A stretch of 64,000 bases of DNA, from positions 1 through 64,000 of the forward strand of contig JAHBWA010000029.1 in the NCBI GenBank assembly GCA_019637195.1, in the 5' to 3' direction. This DNA comes from Labilithrix sp. Its GTDB lineage: Bacteria; Myxococcota_A; Polyangia; Polyangiales; Polyangiaceae. This document shows positions 49,260 through 56,294 of the stretch, one piece after another. Numbering within the stretch: the stretch's first letter is position 1; each line of letters starts with the position of its first letter. The translations under genes and the position numbers were made by a program. The notes beneath the pieces are model-generated. The model ran no database searches and had not been told where the DNA came from. It saw only the letters and a list, made by a program, of their open reading frames with translations.

Positions 49260-51455
49260 TCAGTCGCCCGGGTTGAAGATGATCGGGTAGACGACGGTGA
49301 CGATGCCGCCCTCGGGCTGCGGGAACGAGAGGTTTCCGAAGCCGCGGACGACGCAGGAGATGACGCCCTGATCCGGCAGCTCGCTGCCGCCGTCCTGAGC
49401 CGTGGAGACGGCGCCCGAGCGGTCGATGACGAACTTCACCGAGACACGACCCGAGAGCGTCGGGTTGTTGCGGAGGCCGTTCTCGTAGCAGAGACGGAAG
49501 CGACCGAAGTTCTGACGGACGATGCGCTGGATGACCTCCGGCGGGAGGCGGCCGTTGACCTGCGTAGCGCCCTGACGGAGCGACGGCGCCTTGGTCGCGT
49601 GCGCGCCGCCGAGGCGGCCGTGGCCGTTGCCGAAGCCCTGGCCGGTGCCGGTGCCGGCGCCGTGGCCGAGCGTACCGATGTTGCCGAGGCCGATGCCCTC
49701 GCCGCGACCGCCGCCGCCTTCGCCGACGCCGGAGAGGCCGAGACCGCCGGCGCCGAACGCGTCGCCGATGGCGTCACCCCACATGTTGCCGCGCGCGGAG
49801 AGCGGATCGTTGCCGAGCGAGTCGTCGCGTCCCCACGGCGCCGTCGGGGCGTTCGGATCGCCGCCCGCGCCGACGTTGATGAGGCCGATCATGCCGAACT
49901 CCTGCGCTTCCTTCAGCGCAGCCTGCCGCGCGATGTGCGGGTCCGCGTTGTCCTGCGGGCCCTGCACGCCGTAGCGCTTGTTCGTGTCCTTGGTGTTCGG
50001 GTTTCCCATGGAACCCTCTTCACCCTTCGCGCGCGTGCCGGTGCCGCCTTCCTTGTTGTCGGCGTTCTGGTCCGGCTGCTGCTCGGTCTCCTTCTCCTCC
50101 TGCTCACGCTCGGCGGCGGCGTTGAGCATCTTCTGCATGAGGAGGAGCTGATCGCGGTCGATCGCCTCGGCGTCGTCGTTGCCCATCGACGGCATGAAGA
50201 ACGCCATCGAGGCGACGATGCCGACGTGGAGGAGGAACGAGAGGCCGATGAACATGTACGCGGCCGGCTCGAAGCTCGAGAAGACGCCGACCGGCGGCGA
50301 CTTGCCCGCGTTGACCGCGCTGACCTCGAAGACGAGGCCGGCGCCCTCGATCTCCATCCGCGCCTTGGCGTTGTTCGGGAGATCGAGCTCGTGCGCGCCG
50401 CTGAGCTCGGCGGAGGGCCGGGCGCGGCCGGACGAGACGAGGTCGTGGAACGTGAAGGTGCCCTGGCCCGGGATCTCGACCGTGCCGCTCGAGCGCGGGA
50501 GGATGACGAGCGCCGCGCTCACGCCGCGCGCGACGACGACCGGCGCGCGCGTGGTGCCGAGCACCTCGCTCGGCACGAAGTAGTCGGCGCCCGGCTCCTC
50601 ACCGACGAAGAAGCTCTTCGGCGGCGAGTTGTGCGCGACGTGGAGCGTGTTCTGGTCCCACTTGACGATGACCTCGATGGCCGCCGCGTGGGTCTCGACC
50701 TCGTCCGGGTGGACGTCGGGGCCGCTCTTCACGATCGAGAACGTGTAGGGCTGGCTCGGATCGAAGTCGCTGCCGCCGGGCGCGTTGAGCGCGTAGCCGC
50801 CGCCCTGATCGGCCGCCGAAGCGACGAACGGGTTCGCGACCGCCGCGAAGGGGCTCGCGACCGCCGCGAACGGGTTCGCCTGCGCGAACGGGTTCGCCGG
50901 CGCCGCCGGGGGCGCGCTCTGGTTGGACGCCTGCGCCGCGAACGGGTTCGCCGCCGGGGGCGGCTGCGAGGGCGCCGCGAACGGGTTCGCCGCCGGGGGC
51001 GCGCTCTGGCCGGGGATCGGCTGCGCGGCGATCGCCTCGGTCGGCGTGTTGACCTGCATCTGGTGCGGGGGCACCTGCGGCGTCACCGGCGCCGGCGGCA
51101 CGGGCGCGCTCTCCATCGCGGCGGTCTGCGCGCCACCCGCGAGCTCGGCGCTCTCGAGGTGAATCATGGTCGACCCGATCTGGATCTGGTCGCCCGGGCG
51201 GACCTTGCACTTGTTGACCCGCTGGCCGTTCACCATCGTGCCCGGCTCGTTGCCGAGGTCGATCAGGGTGATGTCGTTCGGGCCGGCGACCTCGATGACC
51301 GCGTGCATGCGCGACGCGAGGTCATCGTCCACGCGCAGGTGGCTGCGCGGGTCCTTGCCGACCTTCACGATGTCCTGGGCGATCGTGTCCCTACGCACGA
51401 GCTGCTCGCCCTGGTAGAGCGCGAACGTCAGCGCAACCTTCGCCTTGCCTTCCAT
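49260..51455 (-). CDS. FHA / transmembrane / TonB-like (AgmX/PglI C-terminal) protein, GltG-like
   Basis: 731 residues, ATG at 51455 with GAGGAAGG upstream. N-terminal FHA domain (about 1-105: VKVGKDPRSHLRVDDDLASRMHAVIEV). A Pro/Ala region carries six NPF-type motifs (ANPFAAPS, ANPFAAQA, ANPFAQ and others). A second beta domain spans about 235-375. One membrane segment lies at about 396-420. A charged and Gly-rich periplasmic linker leads to a C-terminal AgmX/PglI domain (about 635-731: IVRQNFGRFRLCYENGLRNNP). This order matches GltG (PglI) of Myxococcus, an inner-membrane link between cytoplasm and periplasm in gliding motility. Orthology is inferred. The cytoplasmic FHA domain suggests kinase input. 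Confidence 0.85.
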   Translation of the reverse strand: MEGKAKVALTFALYQGEQLVRRDTIAQDIVKVGKDPRSHLRVDDDLASRMHAVIEVAGPNDITLIDLGNEPGTMVNGQRVNKCKVRPGDQIQIGSTMIHLESAELAGGAQTAAMESAPVPPAPVTPQVPPHQMQVNTPTEAIAAQPIPGQSAPPAANPFAAPSQPPPAANPFAAQASNQSAPPAAPANPFAQANPFAAVASPFAAVANPFVASAADQGGGYALNAPGGSDFDPSQPYTFSIVKSGPDVHPDEVETHAAAIEVIVKWDQNTLHVAHNSPPKSFFVGEEPGADYFVPSEVLGTTRAPVVVARGVSAALVILPRSSGTVEIPGQGTFTFHDLVSSGRARPSAELSGAHELDLPNNAKARMEIEGAGLVFEVSAVNAGKSPPVGVFSSFEPAAYMFIGLSFLLHVGIVASMAFFMPSMGNDDAEAIDRDQLLLMQKMLNAAAEREQEEKETEQQPDQNADNKEGGTGTRAKGEEGSMGNPNTKDTNKRYGVQGPQDNADPHIARQAALKEAQEFGMIGLINVGAGGDPNAPTAPWGRDDSLGNDPLSARGNMWGDAIGDAFGAGGLGLSGVGEGGGGRGEGIGLGNIGTLGHGAGTGTGQGFGNGHGRLGGAHATKAPSLRQGATQVNGRLPPEVIQRIVRQNFGRFRLCYENGLRNNPTLSGRVSVKFVIDRSGAVSTAQDGGSELPDQGVISCVVRGFGNLSFPQPEGGIVTVVYPIIFNPGD

Positions 51456-51538
51456 CGTATCGACCTTCCTCTAGTGCCGCCGCGTCTCGTCGCGGAGAGT
51501 GCGGCGGTTACTGCACGCGTCGTCGTCGTTGGTTTCAA

Positions 51539-51561
51539 CGCTTCGCGCGAACGGCGAAGCG
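51539..51561 (-). terminator. hairpin between the small secreted-protein gene and the GltG-like gene
   Basis: CGCTTCGC, 7-base loop, GCGAAGCG: perfect 8-bp stem 17 bases past the stop at 51578. It may attenuate read-through or mark an mRNA processing end; no T-run. Confidence 0.4.
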
Positions 51562-51577
51562 ACAATCAATCATCAGA

Positions 51578-51859
51578 TCAGAGGTTCTCGACGCTCTTCA
51601 ACATCTCGGGCACGAACGACGTGCGCGGGCGAATGAGCGTCGTGCGGACCGGGCCGGGACGCACGCGGATCGTCGCGTCGTTCGGGCCGAAGCCGCCCGC
51701 CGCGAGCGGATCGTCGGAGAACTCGTAGCCGTAACCCTCGTCCTTGCCGGCAGCGCCCGTCGCCTTGACGCCCGCGCCACCGGGCTCCTGCGCGAACGCC
51801 GAGGCGCTCGTGAGGACGAAAGCTGCACCCAGGAGACCGAAAAGAACCCGCTTCATCAT
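51578..51859 (-). CDS. small secreted protein, positional counterpart of GltF
   Basis: 93 residues from the ATG at 51859 (MMKRVLFGLLGAAFVLTSASAFAQEP), with GAGGAG 6 bases upstream. A signal peptide ends at AFAQ. The mature part is Gly-rich, then DDPLAAGGFGPNDATIRVRPGPVRTTLIRPRTSFVPEMLKSVENL, whose end looks like a short binding segment. No known domain. In Myxococcus the gene between the AglT/GltE and GltG genes is gltF. Here a small gene holds the same relative place, if one disregards the inserted MbnP/MbnH pair. Identity is therefore positional only. Confidence 0.7.
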   Translation of the reverse strand: MMKRVLFGLLGAAFVLTSASAFAQEPGGAGVKATGAAGKDEGYGYEFSDDPLAAGGFGPNDATIRVRPGPVRTTLIRPRTSFVPEMLKSVENL

Positions 51860-51991
51860 CTTCCGCTCCTCAATTTCTTCGACGTCGGCCACCGCTCGAG
51901 GGCCCGTTTGCGACGGGCACGTTAGCGGCATTCGTGCCGAAGGGGTAAATCTTCCAATTCCCCAGGATTTTTGCGCCGCGATTACAGTGAC

Positions 51992-52020
51992 AGTGTACCG
52001 CCGGACGGCCCGGACAGCAA
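51992..52020 (-). promoter_or_regulatory. candidate sigma-70-type promoter for the small secreted protein and GltG-like gene
   Basis: On the minus strand TTGCTG (52015-52020), 17-bp spacer, TACACT (51992-51997). The predicted start leaves a leader of about 125 bases before the ATG at 51859. A short direct repeat (CACTGTCACTGTAA) overlaps the -10. Confidence 0.45.
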
Positions 52021-52305
52021 GCGGTTCATGTACGCGCGGTGGATCGATCCTGCGAGTTTCGTCGTCTTTCTAACCGGGAAGCGCCGGGTTCAAGACGTCC
52101 TGACAACGTCTCGACCCAGAAGGTTCCCGACAATCGCAACACGCCGGCCGGGTGACTCCTTTGGTCGGCCCCTCCTGCGCCGGTTCGGCCGGGGGCCCCC
52201 TCTGCGGCGCTCGCTGACGGGGCGGCCGGGCGACCCGCTTTCCCACGCCCGCGGTCGGGGGCCCCGCGGCCACCGGAGAACCTCTTCCGGGGGCGCCCGA
52301 CGGGC
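52021..52305. other. non-coding gap downstream of the MbnH-like gene
   Basis: Part of the 446-bp gap 51860-52305. Contains an AGACGT ... ACGTCT dyad (about 52092-52110) and two GGGGGCCCC palindromes (about 52194 and 52257). No gene or clear terminator recognised. Confidence 0.4.
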
Positions 52306-53564
52306 TCACTCACCGAAGAAGGGGCTCTGGGGCTCGGGGTTGGCGAAGCGAGGATCTGCGAGGAAGTCGGCATCGGTCAGCGCCTCGACGAACGCGAGGA
52401 GATCGCGGATGTCGTCCTCGTCGAGGCGCATGCCGCCGAGGCCGCGCTCCTTGAGTGGGCTCACGCGCCCGTCGCCCGCGAGCGGGCCGTCGTCGATGAG
52501 CCGCCCACCGGTCTGGTAGTGCTCCACGACCTCCGCGAGGGTCGCGACGCTGCCGTCGTGCATGTAGGGCGCGGTCACGCTGACGTTCCGGAGGGTCGGT
52601 GTTCTGAACTTCCCCCGGTCCGCAGGGTTCTTCGTCGTCTCGTACAGGCCCTGGTTGCCCGCCGGGTAGTCGCCGGTCCCGCCCACGTTGTAGAGGCCGA
52701 CGTTCGTGTAGACCACCTCGTCGAAGGGAGAGCTCTGGTGGGTCACGTCGTTCGTGAACGTGATCCCGTTGTGGCAGTGGTGGCAGACGGCGCCCTTGTA
52801 GTCGGTGTTGAAGATCTCCGCCCCGCGCAGCGCGGCGAACGAGAGCGCGTCGCGCTCCCCCCTACGGAATCGATCGACCGGCGCGTTCATCGACACGAGC
52901 GCTCGCTCGAAACAGGCGACCGCAAGGATCACCTCGTCGAAGCCCCACGGCTCGCGGTCCGGGAACGCGGCGGCGAACGCGGCGACGTACGCCTCGTCCG
53001 CGCGCAGCCGCGCGAGCGCTCCCGCGCGCGCCGCGTCCGTCGTGAGCCCCATCTCGATGGTCGCGGCGCCTTCCCCGAAGAGCGGACCGACGAGCTGGTC
53101 CTCAAGCGTCCGGAGCGCAGGCGCGGCCCAGTTGTAGCGCGCGTGGTAGCCGGCGTTGGCGAGGCTCGGCGCGCTCCGCGGGTGCGGTCGACCGTCGACC
53201 CCGACGGAGTGACGCCTGGGGTCCGCGAACGCGCGGCGCTGGACATGGCATGTCGCGCACGAGAGCTCGCCGGTCGACGAGAGCCTGCGGTCATGAAGAG
53301 GCGCCGCCCCAGCGCGACCTTCTCTTCCGTCATCGGGTTGTGCGCGCGGGGATGATGGGGAGGCGCGTCGGCGGGCAGACGCCAGTCGTACGCCGTCTGC
53401 CCCGGCGGGACCGGCGGCAGCGTCGGCGCGCCCGGCGCGTCGTCCGCGGCCGCCTCCTCGGACCGCGGCCCGCGCGCGCTGCACCCCACCACCAGCGCGC
53501 TGCACCCCACCACCAGCACGACGACGATCGCCGTCGCGGCGGCGCGCCGAGCGCGCCAGGTCAT
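52306..53564 (-). pseudogene. MbnH-like di-heme cytochrome c peroxidase family lipoprotein, frameshifted
   Basis: About 419 residues if repaired. Start ATG at 53564 overlaps the MbnP-like stop. The signal has a doubled lipobox (LVVGCSALVVGCSA). The reading frame from the start gives KVALGRRLF and then breaks at 53293-53297. The other frame continues HDRRLSSTGELSCATCHVQ, as expected for LF-HDxRLS in this family, so a single C is missing. Two haem motifs (CATCH, CHHCH), the distal region APYMHDGSVATLAEVVEHYQTGG and the ending ALTDADF fit the MauG/CcpA-like MbnH group (MXAN_0977 type), which oxidises a tryptophan of the MbnP partner. Whether the break is real or a sequence error is open. Confidence 0.8.
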
Positions 53565-54622
53565 GGCAGGCTGAAGACCGTCTGGCTCCCCTCCGCGCGC
53601 CCGGTCGCGTAGGACAGGCCGAGGTTCGGGTAGAAGGTACCGCAACGCTCGGCGCCGCTCGTCGGGCCGAGATCTCCTCCGTGCAGCGGACCGAAACAGT
53701 CGATCCGGCCCTGCGCGTTCAGGTCGGCCGGACCGGCTGTGCCCAGCGCGGAGTAGCCCGCGAACAGCCGCTCGACGTCGAGCACGACGTCGTTCTGCGA
53801 CGGATCGAAGCCGCCGGTCCGCTCGAGCGTGATCACCGGGCGGTTCGGCTTCGCGCACGCGTCGGCGTCCGCCGGCGGAGCGCCGCCGTCCGCGGTGAGC
53901 TCGTTGCAAACGCTACGGAGCATGATGAGGTTGTGATCGCCGTTCCCCGTCGCGCCCGTGGTCGTCGAGTAGAAGCTCGCGCGAAGGAACTGCCTCCCGT
54001 CGGCGGCTCCGTGATCCATCCCCGTCGAGCTGAGCGGCGCCGGCGCGACCGCGACGTCGGTGTGGTTGAGCGCGGGAGGCACCCCCAGGGTGAAGCGCAC
54101 GCCCGTGAAGGGCCCCTCGCTCGCGGGCGTGCCGCGCAAGCTGACGTTCGTGTCGGCGGACTTCGCCTTGCCGAAGATGACGAAGGCGCACTCCGCGGTC
54201 GCGTCCTCGAAATCGAGCAGGGCGACGCCTTGGTGCTGCCACTTGCCATCGTCGGCGAGCGTGACGGGGACGACCTCTCCGCCTGCCTTGAGGAGCGCGA
54301 CGTCGTAGACGAAGAGCCGCAGATCACCAGGCATCACGTCTGTGAGCCCGCCGACGTTGAGCGCCGACGCCCCGCACTTGAAGTCCTTGCCGTCGCCGTC
54401 GACGGCCTTGAAGCGGATCGTCACCGGCGCCGGGCCAGCGGCGTCGCCGGAGTCCGGCACCGTCGCGGCGTCGCCGGCGTCGGGAGACGGGCTCGCCTCC
54501 GCCTCGCTGGAGCCACCGTCGGCCCCCGTGACCTGCGCGCCGTCGTCGTCGTCTCCGCACGCGAAGAGAGCAGCGGGGAGTCCAAGAGCCGACAGGAGCA
54601 AGACGAGATCGCGACATCGCAT
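53561..54622 (-). CDS. MbnP-like lipoprotein (MXAN_0976 / AZL_007920 family), Trp motif absent
   Basis: 353 residues. Lipobox LPAALFACGDDDD, then an Asp/Ala/Ser linker. The family core is seen in VTIRFKAVDGDGKDFKCG, LRLFVYDVALLKAGGEVVPV, WQHQGVALLDFEDATAEC and FTLGVPPALNHTDVAVAPAPL. Family members then have MFWxWQxGYKFLR, in which a Trp is turned to kynurenine for copper binding. Here the same stretch is MDHGAADGRQFLR, with no Trp. Cysteines and the late GFDPSQNDVVLDVERLF segment are kept. The stop overlaps the MbnH-like start (ATGA). Function is probably copper-related in the family, uncertain here. Confidence 0.82.
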   Translation of the reverse strand: MRCRDLVLLLSALGLPAALFACGDDDDGAQVTGADGGSSEAEASPSPDAGDAATVPDSGDAAGPAPVTIRFKAVDGDGKDFKCGASALNVGGLTDVMPGDLRLFVYDVALLKAGGEVVPVTLADDGKWQHQGVALLDFEDATAECAFVIFGKAKSADTNVSLRGTPASEGPFTGVRFTLGVPPALNHTDVAVAPAPLSSTGMDHGAADGRQFLRASFYSTTTGATGNGDHNLIMLRSVCNELTADGGAPPADADACAKPNRPVITLERTGGFDPSQNDVVLDVERLFAGYSALGTAGPADLNAQGRIDCFGPLHGGDLGPTSGAERCGTFYPNLGLSYATGRAEGSQTVFSLP

Positions 54623-54635
54623 CCGCGAATGAGTA

Positions 54636-54657
54636 GCACGAACTATGAAGTTCGTGC
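54636..54657. promoter_or_regulatory. 9-bp inverted repeat upstream of the MbnP-like gene
   Basis: GCACGAACT-ATGA-AGTTCGTGC, a perfect dyad 13 bases upstream of the ATG at 54622. Its position fits an operator over the promoter or early leader; the regulator is unknown. Confidence 0.5.
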
Positions 54658-54785
54658 CACCCCCTCACGGTCCCGGCTCCGCGCCACTCTGTCGCCGCTC
54701 GCTCCGACCGCGCGCTCTCGGCCGACTGGCGCGAGCGCTTGCCCTCCCGACGAAGATCCGCCGACGCGGCGCCACAGAATGCACG

Positions 54786-54815
54786 AAGGCCCCTCCGGCG
54801 AACCGGAGAGGCCTT
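54786..54815 (-). terminator. 13-bp hairpin with TTCG loop after the AglT-like gene
   Basis: AAGGCCTCTCCGG-TTCG-CCGGAGGGGCCTT on the minus strand (one G-T pair), 25 bases past the stop at 54841. The very stable UUCG-type loop and its position fit a terminator for the upstream TPR operon, although no T-run follows. Confidence 0.65.
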
Positions 54816-54840
54816 CGGGGTGTCCCAGTCGCGCGAGCGG

Positions 54841-56277
54841 CTACTGGCCTTCGGCCGACTCCGCCGAGCTCTGGTTCGTCGCGTCCTTCTGTGCGTTCGC
54901 GTCGAGCTTGAGGAAGGCGATCGTGTCGTCGATGTCGCCGATGCGACCGAGGTCCTTCTTCGAGCCGTCGCCCTTCACGCGCTTGACCGCGCCGTCGTAC
55001 TCCGGCTTGCCCGAGGCCTTCTCGAGGAAGGTCTGGAAGATCTTCTTCGCCTCCTCGAGCGAGGCGATCGTCTTCTCTTTCGCGCCGCCCGACTTGGCCT
55101 TGAACTCCTGCGTGAGGATACCCTCGTTGTAGAAGGCGTCCGGGCGGTTCGGGTCGAGCTTCTTCGCGGCGTCGAGCTCGGCCTGGACGGCCGCGACGCG
55201 CTGGTCGTAGTCGGCCTCGACGCCCGTGATCGGGCCACGGAGCGCGAGCGCCATGCCGAGGTGGGCGTCGTAGTCGTTCGGCCGCATCTCGAGCGCCTTC
55301 TTGAACGCGCCCTGCGCCTGCTCGAAGCCGCGGAAGCCGAGGTTGACGAACGCGTAGTTCATCTGCGCCTCGAAGAACTTCGGATCGAGCTTGGCCGCCG
55401 TCGCGAACGCGGCGACCGCGCCGTTGACCTGACCGAGCTCGTTCTGGATGAGGCCCGCGGTGTTGTGGATCGGCGCGTAGTTCGCGTTCTTGCGGATCGC
55501 CTGCGAGCAGACGAGGGCCGCGAGCTCGAGCTGCTGCACGTCCGCCTTCTTCTGCTGCGAGGCGTGCGTGATGACCTGACGGCCCTTGCTGCTCTTGCTC
55601 GTCCCCTTCACCGCTCCGGCGCGCTTCTTCGCGAGCTGGAAGTAGTAGAGGGCGAGCTGGTTGAACGCCGGCATGTAGGCGTCGTCGATGGCGAGCGCGC
55701 GCTGGAGGTTCAGCTTCGCGCAGTCCATGTCGTCCTTGCAGCCCTGCCCGCCCTGCGCGCTGTCACGCGCCATCTGGACGAGGGCGAGGTTGACGAGCGC
55801 GGGGACGTTCTGGAACTGCGCGTCGGTCACGGCCTGCTGGAGGGCGCCGATCGCCGCGTCCTCGTTGCCGTCGGCCTTGTACTGGTAGAGGGCGATCTGC
55901 GCGCGGGCGTGGTGGAACTTCGGGTCCGCCTGGAGGGCGGCGTCGAACTTCGCCTTCGCGTTCTTGTCGTCGTTGCAGCGCTGGTACGCGAGGCCGGCGT
56001 TGAAGATCGCCTGGGCGTTCTTACCGACCTCGTCGAACTTCTTCGCCACCTCGGCGCAAGCGTCGTTGCTCCAGTCGTTCTTCTTGTCGTGCTCGATGAA
56101 GAGGTCGAGCGCGGCGTTGAACTTCGCCTGGGCGTCCTTGCTCAGCACCTCGCCGCCGCCGCCGGCCTTGCCGCCCTTACCGTCGGCGCCGGTCTTCGGA
56201 TTCGGCTTGTCGCCGCCGCCGCACGCCGCCGTGAGAGCCAGGAGCCCCGAGACCATGAGTGTCGTGATGCGCTTCAT
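54841..56277 (-). CDS. TPR lipoprotein, AglT/GltE-like
   Basis: 478 residues from the ATG at 56277 (MKRITTLMVSGLLALTAACGGG), lipobox TAAC, GGAGA 7 bases upstream. A Gly/Lys linker is followed by TPR units: AQAIFNAGLAYQRCNDDKNAKAKFDAALQADPKFHHARAQIALY, APIHNTAGLIQNELGQVNGAVAAFATAAKLDPKFFEAQMNYAF, GAFKKALEMRPNDYDAHLGMALAL. The C-terminus is acidic (DDTIAFLKLDANAQK). Type, size and place right after the AgmU/GltD-like gene (17 bp) match AglT/GltE, an outer-membrane TPR lipoprotein of the gliding machinery. Orthology is inferred. Confidence 0.82.
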   Translation of the reverse strand: MKRITTLMVSGLLALTAACGGGDKPNPKTGADGKGGKAGGGGEVLSKDAQAKFNAALDLFIEHDKKNDWSNDACAEVAKKFDEVGKNAQAIFNAGLAYQRCNDDKNAKAKFDAALQADPKFHHARAQIALYQYKADGNEDAAIGALQQAVTDAQFQNVPALVNLALVQMARDSAQGGQGCKDDMDCAKLNLQRALAIDDAYMPAFNQLALYYFQLAKKRAGAVKGTSKSSKGRQVITHASQQKKADVQQLELAALVCSQAIRKNANYAPIHNTAGLIQNELGQVNGAVAAFATAAKLDPKFFEAQMNYAFVNLGFRGFEQAQGAFKKALEMRPNDYDAHLGMALALRGPITGVEADYDQRVAAVQAELDAAKKLDPNRPDAFYNEGILTQEFKAKSGGAKEKTIASLEEAKKIFQTFLEKASGKPEYDGAVKRVKGDGSKKDLGRIGDIDDTIAFLKLDANAQKDATNQSSAESAEGQ

Positions 56278-56294
56278 GTGCGTGTCTCCTTCGC

